Notes under the pieces: model-generated
Seen by the model: only the letters and a program-made list of their open reading frames with translations
The model's database searches: none
Told to the model about the DNA's origin: nothing
From: Rhizobium phaseoli
GTDB lineage: Bacteria; Pseudomonadota; Alphaproteobacteria; Rhizobiales; Rhizobiaceae
Reading direction: 5' to 3'
Assembly: GCF_003985125.1 (NCBI RefSeq)
Contig: NZ_ML133580.1
Location: 1 to 64,000 of the forward strand
Length of the DNA stretch: 64,000 nt
Made by a program: the position numbers and the translations under genes
Shown here: piece after piece, positions 7,457 through 15,435 of the stretch
Layout of the letters: each line of letters opens with the position of its first letter
How positions within the stretch are numbered: the stretch's first letter is position 1

Positions 7457-9037
7457 ATGAATGTTCTCGCAGAACCGAATGATAAGCGGCTAACAATTAA
7501 GATGGACCGACTGTCGCGGGTTGAGTTGTTCACTTACCCTCTCATTATCTGTATCCATGCCTATGCCTTAGCGGTCTTCGGGGCGACGTATTGGATCGAT
7601 TCACGCGACTATATATCATTGGCCACTGCCATGTCTTCGCCTAGCGGGTTGCAGCTGTTTTACCAAACAACAGGTCAATGGATATTTAGCCATCTCGGGC
7701 CTGGCGTGCCGGGAGCCTGGCTGTTGCTCAGCGAGTTGCCGGTCTCCTGGCAATGGCCGGCGCTCGCGATATTCCAGCACATGGTGGCCGCAGGGGCGCT
7801 AATTTTCGCATTTCGGACGGTTTATCGCCTTTGGCCATCGCCCGTGCACATAATTTTCGTCCTATTACTCCTGCTACTGCCAGCGTATCAGGCATTTCAT
7901 AATTCACTTCTGACCGAATCGTGCACTTCATCTTTCGTTCTGATTGGTTTTTCGTGTTGTTTAAGGATAGCGCGGAGGAATAGGTCTGTCAGTAGTTGTA
8001 TTGTTGGGGCGCTTTTAGTGATCGCGTGCGTGACCCAGTTTAGAAGTTACTGGGGAGCTATAGTCGCGTTAATGTTATTCTACGCACTTATTTCCCGGGC
8101 ATTTCTTATTTCTAGATGGATGGTTGTCCTTTTCGCTGTGTCGGCTAGCTCGGTCCTAGCGTTTCCGGCATACAGATATCTGCAGGACGGGCAATTTTTT
8201 CTTCCAGCTGGCGGTATCAACCTTCTAATATCGGCGTCGCAGGCTAATCCACACCCCTCGTCGACAGTGAATACGCTCCTTAACGCGGCAGGGTTTCCGG
8301 ATACTTTGACGCATAGCGGTATCACAATGTCCGACGCGCTATTAATCGCTGAAAAGTGGAGAGCTGAAGGACACTCCAACAGCGAGATCAACGAAAAGGC
8401 AGAGGAACTCGCCAGTGCGCTACGCTCGGACGGGGCGAGGGTTCAATTGAACCGGCTTCTGTATGCGATGGCGTCAATCGGAGCGATCCTGCCGTCTGCG
8501 ATAGTTCCGCAAACACATGAAGTCTTTCCGGGATACTCTCCCAGGAATTTTCTCGATCATCTTTACGGCTATTATCGTTGGCAAAGCTGGGCATCATCGG
8601 AGGACTATCGGTCTACATTCGACCGTTTTTTTGGGCCGCAAGCAGCCTCAGATGCGGCGGTTTTTCCGTTTGCGGTTTTATCAAACGCTAAGATCTATGC
8701 AGCGTTCAATCCGTATATTTCGATCTTCCGAGAGAGGCTGCGTGATCCAATTGGTTTAGGTGTTGTTCCGCCCGACCTTTGGCTCCTGTTTGCTTTGCTG
8801 GCTGCTGCATTTTTGACGGTACAAGCGAAGGAAGTAACAATATTGCTACTCTGTTCGTTGGCGCCAGCCTTTGCTGTCGCGTATGCGTTTCCGGTTGGAA
8901 ATCCACGCTATTCAGTACCATTGCTTCCGTTATACTTTTTCGTCACGTCGATTGGGGCGGCTCACCTCATCGCACGGTTGCGACTTTCGAGAGTTCATCA
9001 AAAGAGAGCCGCAAAAATACCATCCCATGTAAACTAG
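7457..9037 (+). CDS. Polytopic membrane protein, glycosyltransferase-like
   Basis: A 526-residue protein with about ten predicted transmembrane segments. An early periplasmic-type loop WIDSRDYISLA sits after the first segment, and a large hydrophilic region lies at about residues 260-440 before the last helices. This is the layout of GT39/GT83-like lipid-linked sugar transferases and of O-antigen modification enzymes, but no diagnostic motif was recognised beyond it. The ATG at 7457 is chosen because AGAAGG and AGAGG lie just upstream; a longer start at 7403 has no such site. It lies in the polysaccharide island and probably moves a sugar on the periplasmic face. Confidence 0.55.
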   Translation: MNVLAEPNDKRLTIKMDRLSRVELFTYPLIICIHAYALAVFGATYWIDSRDYISLATAMSSPSGLQLFYQTTGQWIFSHLGPGVPGAWLLLSELPVSWQWPALAIFQHMVAAGALIFAFRTVYRLWPSPVHIIFVLLLLLLPAYQAFHNSLLTESCTSSFVLIGFSCCLRIARRNRSVSSCIVGALLVIACVTQFRSYWGAIVALMLFYALISRAFLISRWMVVLFAVSASSVLAFPAYRYLQDGQFFLPAGGINLLISASQANPHPSSTVNTLLNAAGFPDTLTHSGITMSDALLIAEKWRAEGHSNSEINEKAEELASALRSDGARVQLNRLLYAMASIGAILPSAIVPQTHEVFPGYSPRNFLDHLYGYYRWQSWASSEDYRSTFDRFFGPQAASDAAVFPFAVLSNAKIYAAFNPYISIFRERLRDPIGLGVVPPDLWLLFALLAAAFLTVQAKEVTILLLCSLAPAFAVAYAFPVGNPRYSVPLLPLYFFVTSIGAAHLIARLRLSRVHQKRAAKIPSHVN

Positions 9038-9340
9038 CGCTTTCAATTCCAATCCGTGTCAGCTTTGCAGACATCACCTGTATTGAGACCCCCTCCATCG
9101 TTGAGATCGAATGCCGAACCTGGGCGAAAATGGCTAACTCCAGCATGCCCCCCCGGAGGGGTGGGTGAGTTTGGAAAACTAACAGGAGGTGCGTTTACTG
9201 CCATTGATGAAGATTGACTTTTGTGGCGAGAACACCCAATGAGGCCTAATCATTCCTGTCAGCGCGAGTCCCACATGGCAATTGTGCGGTCGCCGATAAA
9301 ACCGGGTGCCTCCGGTCATTCCACGGGTGCACAAGCAAAC
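9038..9340. other. Gene-free stretch before the fucose-gene relics
   Basis: No supported gene in these 303 bases. Frames are short and broken. Together with the relics that follow, it looks like decayed coding sequence left by rearrangement in the island. Confidence 0.4.
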
Positions 9341-9434
9341 ATGAGAAGTCTTCCAAAAAAAATCATTGCTGGCCATACTGGTATGGTGGGTTCGACCGTT
9401 GAACGAGGCTTGATCGCGGAAGGGTGTCCGGCTA
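9341..9434 (+). pseudogene. Relic of GDP-L-fucose synthase, N-terminal end only
   Basis: From ATG 9341 the reading MRSLPKKIIAGHTGMVGSTV continues ERGLIAEGC. This matches the NADP-binding start of GDP-L-fucose synthase; the intact copy at 27721 begins KKIWVAGHRGMVGSALVRRL. After about 30 residues similarity stops and the next recognisable sequence is the end of a different gene in another frame. One residue is missing in the KKI-IAGH segment compared with the intact gene. Confidence 0.65.
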
Positions 9435-9614
9435 GCTCAGGCAACTGCTTGGGCTCTCAAGAATTTTGCAAAAGAGGTGTGCCGGGAAATGGTTATGCAT
9501 GACTTAGCGCAAGCGCAAAAACCCGCTTTGCATAAACGGCATGACTTCGATGTCAATGTGAACCGCCGAATGATTTTGGGCGGCGGATACTGTCGCGCGG
9601 GGAGAAGCTCTTGA
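9435..9614 (+). pseudogene. Relic of GDP-mannose 4,6-dehydratase, C-terminal end only
   Basis: In the frame ending at TGA 9612-9614 the translation reads AWALKNFAKEVCREMVMHDL followed by AQAQKPALHKRHDFDV. This matches the C-terminal helix of Gmd proteins (LGW, K-x-F, V-REMV-DL pattern; the intact copy here ends VRDLAAEMVREDIKHW). Nothing of the catalytic part remains. It is joined directly to the fucose-synthase start relic, in a different frame. Its stop overlaps the TTG start of the next gene. Confidence 0.6.
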
Positions 9615-10675
9615 TAAAATTCGCTATTGTTGGGTGCGGACGCATTGCTAAAAGACATTCCGAACTGTTGGGCTTGTCACAGATAACCGGGGCGTCGCTA
9701 GGCGCAGTTTGTGACGTAGTGGAAGAAAGGGCAAAGGAGTTCGGAGAAAGGTTCGGTGTTCCTCACTATCAGTCCATCGACGAAATGCTCCAGAACACTG
9801 ACGCCGATGTCGTATCGATATTGACGCCAAGTGGCATGCATGCAGAGCACGTCATAACTGCTGCAAAATATAAACGGCACATCGTGGTTGAAAAGCCAAT
9901 GGCGCTGACTTTGGCCGATGCTGAAGCGATGATCAAGGCGTGTGATGACAACAACATTCGCCTTTTTGTCGTCAAACAAAACCGGTTTAACGTGCCAGTC
10001 CTGAAAGCGCGCGAAGCTCTTGATGCGGGCCGCTTCGGAAAGCTCGTGCTCGGGACGGTTAGGGTACGATGGTGCCGCGATCAGAGTTACTATGATCAGG
10101 ATAACTGGCGCGGTACCTGGCAATATGACGGCGGAGTTCTTGCCAATCAGGCAAGTCATCATATCGACATGTTAACTTGGTTCATGGGTGATGTCGAAAG
10201 TGTTCACGCGCGCGCGGCGACAGCGTTGGTGGATATCGAGGCGGAAGACACTGCCGTAGCCACACTGAAGTTCCGCAACGGTGCTCTCGGCATTATAGAA
10301 GCCACCGCAGCAACGCGACCCAAGGACATTGAAGGATCGATTTCGATACTTGGAGCTGGGGGCTCTGTTGAGATTGCGGGCTTTGCGGTGAACAAGATCC
10401 GCACCTGGCAGTTCGGCGACCATGACTTGGACGATGCGCAAGTTATGGAGAGGTACTCTGTTAATCCTCCGAACGTTTATGGTTTTGGTCATCAGGCTTA
10501 TTACGAACACGTCGTCGATTGCCTAATGAACGATACAAAAGCCATCGTGGATGGTCATGAGGGACGTCAGAGTCTTGAGCTGATCTCCGCACTTTACGAA
10601 TCAATCGCTTCCAATCAGGAAGTGAAATTGCCTTTGGAAGTGAAACATTCGAAACTGGGACGATCCTCCCAGTGA
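9611..10675 (+). CDS. wbpB: UDP-GlcNAc(A) 3-dehydrogenase-like, Gfo/Idh/MocA family
   Basis: A 354-residue NAD-dependent oxidoreductase resembling WbpB/WlbA, which oxidises C3 of UDP-N-acetylglucosaminuronic acid. The Rossmann motif VGCGRIAKRH is at residues 7-16, and the family EKP motif with Lys95 is in VVEKPMALT. The substrate-domain pattern GGVLANQASHHIDMLTWFMG contains the usual histidine pair. The start is TTG at 9611 behind GGGGAGAAG. The next two genes are the acetyltransferase and the PLP aminotransferase that act after this step in the Wbp pathway, which is the main support for the specific assignment. It could otherwise be another MocA-type sugar dehydrogenase. Confidence 0.8.
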   Translation: MIKFAIVGCGRIAKRHSELLGLSQITGASLGAVCDVVEERAKEFGERFGVPHYQSIDEMLQNTDADVVSILTPSGMHAEHVITAAKYKRHIVVEKPMALTLADAEAMIKACDDNNIRLFVVKQNRFNVPVLKAREALDAGRFGKLVLGTVRVRWCRDQSYYDQDNWRGTWQYDGGVLANQASHHIDMLTWFMGDVESVHARAATALVDIEAEDTAVATLKFRNGALGIIEATAATRPKDIEGSISILGAGGSVEIAGFAVNKIRTWQFGDHDLDDAQVMERYSVNPPNVYGFGHQAYYEHVVDCLMNDTKAIVDGHEGRQSLELISALYESIASNQEVKLPLEVKHSKLGRSSQ

Positions 10676-11157
10676 CCGACGGCTCCCCCACGCTGTGGAA
10701 GGCGCAGGTCAGAGACGTCGTTTGCGGCGCTCGGGTGAAAATAGTTGAGCCCGCCAATGTCTATGAATGCGAACTTGCGGATGATTGTTTCGTCGGTCCG
10801 TTCGTCGAAATCCAGAAGGGCGTGAAGATCGGGCCGCGCACAAAGATACAGTCACACAGTTTCATATGCGAACTTGTGGAGATTGGTGAGGATTGTTTCA
10901 TCGGACACGGGGTTGTTTTTGTGAACGACCTTTTTTCGGGAGGTGGGCCTGCGCGGGGAAATCGCGCGCTCTGGAAGGAGACCCGGATCGGCAACCGAGT
11001 TTCGATCGGCTCAAACGCTACGGTCCTGGCAGTTCGCATATGCGACGATGTCGTCATCGGCGCAGGCGCGGTTGTAACCCGGGATATCACCATTTCTGGC
11101 ACCTATGCCGGCAACCCCGCCCGGCCTTTACCTCGTTCGGCAAGGAATGAGGTTTAG
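10672..11157 (+). CDS. wbpD: UDP-sugar 3-N-acetyltransferase-like, left-handed beta-helix
   Basis: A 161-residue hexapeptide-repeat acyltransferase. The imperfect (I/V/L)GxxxX repeats run through most of the protein (CFVGPFVEIQKGVKIG, VEIGEDCFIGHGVVFV, TRIGNRVSIGSNATVL, VVIGAGAVVTRDI), and it ends in AGNPARPL as acetyltransferases of this fold do. The inserted loop with HGVVFVND carries the likely catalytic His. GTG at 10672 overlaps the previous stop. Placed after the WbpB-like dehydrogenase, it should N-acetylate the 3-amino group formed by the next gene product using acetyl-CoA. Confidence 0.8.
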   Translation: MTDGSPTLWKAQVRDVVCGARVKIVEPANVYECELADDCFVGPFVEIQKGVKIGPRTKIQSHSFICELVEIGEDCFIGHGVVFVNDLFSGGGPARGNRALWKETRIGNRVSIGSNATVLAVRICDDVVIGAGAVVTRDITISGTYAGNPARPLPRSARNEV

Positions 11158-11273
11158 GTTTGTCCCAGGAAGATCGTCGTTAGTGGACAACGTCGGTACA
11201 TGCCCAGGCTTTGCAGCTTCTCGCCGTCAGCCCCCGTGGGAAGGGGTTTGGCCTCAGCCTTTCGAAGGGTTGT

Positions 11274-11312
11274 TTCAGCGTTGAGCCGATGCTTGGCTGA
11301 ATTTTGTTTTTT
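11274..11312 (+). terminator. Terminator-like hairpin inside the operon
   Basis: TTCAGC (11274-11279) and GCTGAA (11296-11301) can pair and are followed by TTTTGTTTTTT. An alternative inner stem AGCC/GGCT is also possible. The hairpin lies in the 215-base gap between the acetyltransferase and aminotransferase genes, an unusually long gap in an otherwise tightly packed operon. It may attenuate distal expression. Confidence 0.35.
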
Positions 11313-11372
11313 GTTGGCGCTGGCGGCGCCGGCGCACACGGAAATCATCGCAATTTACCAAGAGCAGGTTTC

Positions 11373-12476
11373 ATGAAAGTTCCTTTCGCTGATCTTCATC
11401 TCCAATATCTTTCGCTAAAGGAGGAGATCGATGCTGCCATTGCTTCAGTCATCCGCTCTTCCTCGTTTATCAGGGGGCCATTCGTTCAGAAGTTCGAGGA
11501 CGAATTTGCCGCCGCCGTCGGCGCCCCTTATTGCATCTCATGTGCGAATGGGACGGATTCGCTCTTCATCGCCATGCGCGCGCTAGGCGTCAAACCCGGG
11601 GATGAAGTTATTACGACTGCCCATTCGTGGATTTCAACTACCGAGACCATTTCACAGGCCGGCGGACATGTTGTCTTCTGCGACACCGACGCTTCGACAT
11701 ACACCATCGATCCTGTTCAAATCGAAGCGAAGATCACGCCTAGAACGGTTGGGATCATCCCGGTTCATCTCTATGGCCAACCGGCCGATATGACTGCGAT
11801 CATGGCTATCGCCCGGAAGCACGGTCTCTGGGTTATAGAGGATTGTGCTCAATCCCATCTGGCTGAGATTGATGGGCAGGTCGTCGGGAGTTTCGGGGAT
11901 GTCGCTTCCTATTCTTTCTACCCGGGAAAGAACCTTGGTGCAATGGGCGACGCAGGCGCCATTACCTGCAAGGACAAATCACTTGCCAATCGGATGGCAA
12001 TGTTTGCACGGCATGGCGGCCTTTCAAAGGGCGACCACCAGATCGAGGGCATAAATAGCCGCCTCGACGGACTGCAGGCCGCGATCCTGTCGGTGAAGCT
12101 GCCGCGTCTGCCTGAATGGACTGCAAAGCGGCAGGAATGGGCGAGACGCTATGTGCGCACCCTCGAAGATATTGGTGGTCTGGAACTGCCCGAAACGGCA
12201 GCCGGGCGAAATCACGTCTATCACCTGTTTGTGATCAAGCACGAGCGGCGCGATGCCCTGGCCGCCCACCTCAATCATGCCGGCATCCAAACCGTGGTCA
12301 ACTATCCGATTTCGCTGCCGTTCCTGCCGGCTTACGAACGCCTTGGGCATCGGCCGGAAGATTTTCCCAACGCGTTTGAAAATCAATCCAAGATTCTTTC
12401 AATTCCGATTTTCCCTGAAATGACAGAAGCTCAACTCCTGTACGTCGCAGATATGATCAGGGGTTTCGCTGAGTGA
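11373..12476 (+). CDS. wbpE: UDP-3-ketosugar aminotransferase-like, DegT/DnrJ/EryC1 family
   Basis: A 367-residue PLP-dependent enzyme. The PLP lysine is Lys186 in SFYPGKNLGAMGDAG, with cofactor residues in ANGTDSLFIA and EDCAQSH. In the Wbp pathway WbpE transfers an amino group from glutamate to C3 of the 3-keto uronic acid made by WbpB. The ATG at 11373 is preferred because an AAGAGCAGG site lies upstream; an upstream in-frame start at 11304 would fall in the terminator-like hairpin. The stop overlaps the flippase GTG start. Confidence 0.85.
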   Translation: MKVPFADLHLQYLSLKEEIDAAIASVIRSSSFIRGPFVQKFEDEFAAAVGAPYCISCANGTDSLFIAMRALGVKPGDEVITTAHSWISTTETISQAGGHVVFCDTDASTYTIDPVQIEAKITPRTVGIIPVHLYGQPADMTAIMAIARKHGLWVIEDCAQSHLAEIDGQVVGSFGDVASYSFYPGKNLGAMGDAGAITCKDKSLANRMAMFARHGGLSKGDHQIEGINSRLDGLQAAILSVKLPRLPEWTAKRQEWARRYVRTLEDIGGLELPETAAGRNHVYHLFVIKHERRDALAAHLNHAGIQTVVNYPISLPFLPAYERLGHRPEDFPNAFENQSKILSIPIFPEMTEAQLLYVADMIRGFAE

Positions 12477-14068
12477 GTGACGAACGCCCGGAGAGCCATG
12501 GAAGGCGCAGCAATCTTCTTGGAAACTCAGGCTGGAATTTTGCGGGTTTCCTTTTTACGCTGATTGCTAATCTTGCCACGGTGCCGTTCGTCGTGCGCTG
12601 GATTGGACTGCAGGCACTGGGAAGCGCAGGCATAGTGATCGCTATCGCAGCTCCCGTGACGCTGATCGGCACGGTGCTCGGGCAGGCCGTTGTCAGGGAA
12701 ATTTCCGCGCGGATTGGACGTGGGGAGGAGCATGCCGCCGCCCGTATTGCTATCGTTGGGTTGAAAATCTGCCTGATCGCTTCGGCGGTGGCTTGGCTAG
12801 GGATCGTGCTTGCCGGTCCATGGATCATGACGGGCATCGCCGGTGCGTCTCTTCCATTACAGGATCTCACCGTCTCCTTCCTCATTGTCGCAACCGGCAC
12901 CGTGACGCAGCAGTTCTCGTTTGTCCTGCAAGGTATTTGCGTGGGAAAGCAAAATTTTCGATTGGTGGCCAAAGCATCAGCGTGGAGTTCATTCGCAACC
13001 ATCATCGTGACCTTGGGATGCACGTGGTCATTTCCAGTGCTGAATGGCTATTTGCTCGGATTTGCTGGAAGTCTTGTATTCTCGACTGCAGGATGGATAT
13101 GGGTTACATCCTCGGAATTCCGTGAGAGCGGCAGATTGATCTCGTCGTCTGCCGACGAACTGAAATCATTGCTTCATTTTGGAAAATGGCAAAGCCTTTC
13201 TCAGCTTGCCGGAATCTTTGGCAACCAGATTGACCGCTACGTTCTGGCTTCGCTCGCGCCGTCTGCCGTTGTCGGCCAATATAACGTGTGCAATCGCCTC
13301 CAGGAGGCAGCTTACATCGCGGTCATACGTATCTGTGAAGTCCTGTTTCCTCGATTTGGAAACATGTCGAACAGCCGCGAAGAGGAGCGGCATGATTTCT
13401 TCATGCTCGCCTCCTGGGGCAATTCGGCTTTCGGAGCCATCGTACTCTCGCCAATCGCGGTTCTCTCTAGGCCGCTGTTGACGGTTTGGGTCGGCGAAGA
13501 AACCGCTGCAGGCGGCACGCATCTGCTCCAGATACTCATTCTCGGCGGCATCGTCGGGTGCGGGTCGAATGTATTCCAGTATTACGCGATGGGAATGGGC
13601 AGAAACGCACCGGCTGCATATACCTCACTTGCGTATTCGGTGATGACGGTTGTTTTTTCTTTTGTTTCCATTTGGTTTTACGGTCCATACGCTGCCGGAG
13701 CAGGCTTGCTTGCTGCGAGCCTTGTAAGAGTGCCTCTCGCGCTTTTGGTGACTCGCAATTGCTTCTTTCGCACTTTCAGCGCGGAGCAAATGTTCGCCTG
13801 TACAGTTGCTCCTATCTTGGTTGGCATCTGCATATTTGTCGGATCTTTAGGCCTGAATTTCACCTGGATCAATGGCTGGTTGTCCCTCGCTTTCGCGTAT
13901 GTCTGTTCTGTCTGCGTTGTCTCCGCCGCGATCGCAGCCGTGGCGATGACGACGAAAACCGGGAGCATTATCTTGTACCGTATCTATGGGTCCGTTAGAA
14001 CGGCTTTGTCCGAAAGACGCCTGATTGGATGGAATAACCATCTTGTGAAACGCAAGAGAGGGTTTTAA
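12473..14068 (+). CDS. wzx: Polysaccharide repeat-unit flippase, Wzx/MATE-like
   Basis: A 531-residue protein with 12-14 hydrophobic segments, in the polysaccharide-transporter branch of the MOP superfamily. The N-terminal segment NSGWNFAGFLFTLIANLATV followed by PFVVRWIGLQALGSAGIV is typical of Wzx proteins. It should flip undecaprenyl-diphosphate-linked repeat units across the inner membrane. The protein is longer than most Wzx because of a basic cytoplasmic tail of about 35 residues. GTG at 12473 overlaps the aminotransferase stop. With the Wzy- and Wzz-like proteins in the same island it points to Wzx/Wzy-dependent assembly. Confidence 0.85.
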   Translation: MSDERPESHGRRSNLLGNSGWNFAGFLFTLIANLATVPFVVRWIGLQALGSAGIVIAIAAPVTLIGTVLGQAVVREISARIGRGEEHAAARIAIVGLKICLIASAVAWLGIVLAGPWIMTGIAGASLPLQDLTVSFLIVATGTVTQQFSFVLQGICVGKQNFRLVAKASAWSSFATIIVTLGCTWSFPVLNGYLLGFAGSLVFSTAGWIWVTSSEFRESGRLISSSADELKSLLHFGKWQSLSQLAGIFGNQIDRYVLASLAPSAVVGQYNVCNRLQEAAYIAVIRICEVLFPRFGNMSNSREEERHDFFMLASWGNSAFGAIVLSPIAVLSRPLLTVWVGEETAAGGTHLLQILILGGIVGCGSNVFQYYAMGMGRNAPAAYTSLAYSVMTVVFSFVSIWFYGPYAAGAGLLAASLVRVPLALLVTRNCFFRTFSAEQMFACTVAPILVGICIFVGSLGLNFTWINGWLSLAFAYVCSVCVVSAAIAAVAMTTKTGSIILYRIYGSVRTALSERRLIGWNNHLVKRKRGF

Positions 14069-14680
14069 GTGATCACTGTGGTAGACTATGGCGTCGGGAA
14101 TATCGGCGCAATTACCAATATGGCGGAGTATCTGGGGATCGATGCTCGGCCAAGCGGTGATCCCAAAGAGATCGAAAGTGCTGCGAAGCTCATTCTTCCA
14201 GGGGTCGGTGCGTTTGACAAAGCAATGGCGACGTTGAGAAACAGAAAATTAGTCGATCCACTGAATCACGCTGTGCGCGTTCGGAGGGTTCCTGTTCTCG
14301 GCATATGTCTCGGTATGCAGCTGTTGGCGCGATCCAGCGAGGAAGGCTCGGAACCGGGACTCGGCTGGATAAATGCGGATGTGAAGCGCATCAGGCTGCC
14401 GGCAAAATCATCCCTTAAAGTTCCTCATATCGGCTGGCTTGAGATAAGGCCGTGCCGAGAAAGCGCTCTGTTCGACAGGTCCAACCGGAGGGAGCGCTTT
14501 TATTTCGACCACAGCTATTTTGTCGATTGCGATGATCCGAATGACGTTACCGCCGTCATCGACTACGGCGAGGAGCTATGTTGCGCAATGAGTTCGAACA
14601 ATGTCAGCGGGGTGCAATTTCATCCTGAAAAAAGCCACCGCTTCGGGATGCGAGTTCTTGAAGCATTCGGGAAGCTTTGA
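14069..14680 (+). CDS. hisH: HisH paralogue: glutaminase subunit for sugar amidination
   Basis: A 203-residue class I glutamine amidotransferase. The nucleophile Cys80 is in GICLGMQL and the His185/Glu187 pair in QFHPEKS, so ammonia release from glutamine should work. By sequence it is HisH, but it is followed by a HisF-like gene and a WbpG-like amidotransferase within a polysaccharide operon, the arrangement used to make acetamidino sugars (WbuY in E. coli O145, HisH2 in P. aeruginosa). The start is GTG at 14069, one base after the flippase stop. A role in histidine synthesis is less likely given the context. Confidence 0.85.
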   Translation: MITVVDYGVGNIGAITNMAEYLGIDARPSGDPKEIESAAKLILPGVGAFDKAMATLRNRKLVDPLNHAVRVRRVPVLGICLGMQLLARSSEEGSEPGLGWINADVKRIRLPAKSSLKVPHIGWLEIRPCRESALFDRSNRRERFYFDHSYFVDCDDPNDVTAVIDYGEELCCAMSSNNVSGVQFHPEKSHRFGMRVLEAFGKL

Positions 14681-15435
14681 TGAGAAAAAGGCTTATACCC
14701 GTCCTGCTGGTCGATCAGAAGCGTCGGCTGGTGAAAACGATAGAGTTTAGTGAGCGCACCTACGTCGGCGATCCCTTCAATGTTGTGCGCCTGTTCAACG
14801 AAAAGGAAGTCGATGAGATCTGCATTCTCGATATCGACGCCACGCGTACGGGGCGAGGTCCTGACCTCGGCTTCGTTCGCGAACTCGCAACCGAATGTTT
14901 CATGCCTTTGGCATATGGCGGCGGCATCACCGAGCTTAAGCAGTGCGAGGAACTTAACCGCTCCGGCGTCGAGAAGTTTGTACTCGGTCAAGGCGCGCGC
15001 AATTCGCAACTGGTGGGAGCGATCGCCGCCGATATGGGCAGCCAGGCTCTGGTTGCCTGTGTCGACGTTGAGGGTCGCGGTGCGGCGGCGAGCTGCTACG
15101 CTTCAAGCGGTGCGATTCAAGAGCCGATAGAATTCTGCCTGAGGCTGCAGGATGCCGGCGTTGGCGAAATAATACTTCAGTCGAAAACTCTCGACGGCAC
15201 GCGCAACGGGTATGATCTTGAGTTGATCCAGTCGATTAGCCGAAAGTTGAGCATTCCGGTCGTTGCCTTGGGTGGCGCCGGAAACGTCGCCCACATGGAG
15301 GAAGGCCTTCATGCCGGCGCTTCCGCCGCGGCCTCGGGGAGCGCCTTCACCTTTATCGGTCGGCTAAGGGCAGTCCTTATAAGCTACCCTGCACCAGAAA
15401 TTTTGGAGGAGGCGGAGCAAGGTGCTCATGGATAA
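14680..15435 (+). CDS. hisF: HisF paralogue: ammonia-channelling barrel for sugar amidination
   Basis: A 251-residue TIM barrel of the HisF family. In histidine-pathway HisF the first strand reads CLDV with a catalytic Asp. Here that position is Leu (residue 10, in IPVLLVDQKRRLVKT). The second catalytic Asp is retained in ACVDVEGRG. The segment RTYVGDPFNVVRLFNEKEVDEI followed by CILDIDATRTGRG is close to WbuZ-type proteins. The barrel probably conducts ammonia from the HisH partner to the WbpG-like enzyme rather than cyclising the histidine intermediate. ATG at 14680 overlaps the previous stop by one base; a TTG three bases earlier is also in frame. Confidence 0.85.
   Translation: MRKRLIPVLLVDQKRRLVKTIEFSERTYVGDPFNVVRLFNEKEVDEICILDIDATRTGRGPDLGFVRELATECFMPLAYGGGITELKQCEELNRSGVEKFVLGQGARNSQLVGAIAADMGSQALVACVDVEGRGAAASCYASSGAIQEPIEFCLRLQDAGVGEIILQSKTLDGTRNGYDLELIQSISRKLSIPVVALGGAGNVAHMEEGLHAGASAAASGSAFTFIGRLRAVLISYPAPEILEEAEQGAHG

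Noticed and set aside
9221..9502. A complete small gene over the fucose-synthase relic
   Set aside because: Only about 30 central codons resemble a known protein; the rest has no support, and no ribosome-binding site precedes it. Called a relic instead.
14069..15435. Histidine-biosynthesis hisH-hisF operon
   Set aside because: The pair lies between a Wzx flippase and a WbpG-like amidotransferase, and the HisF paralogue lacks one catalytic Asp; amidination is the better reading.
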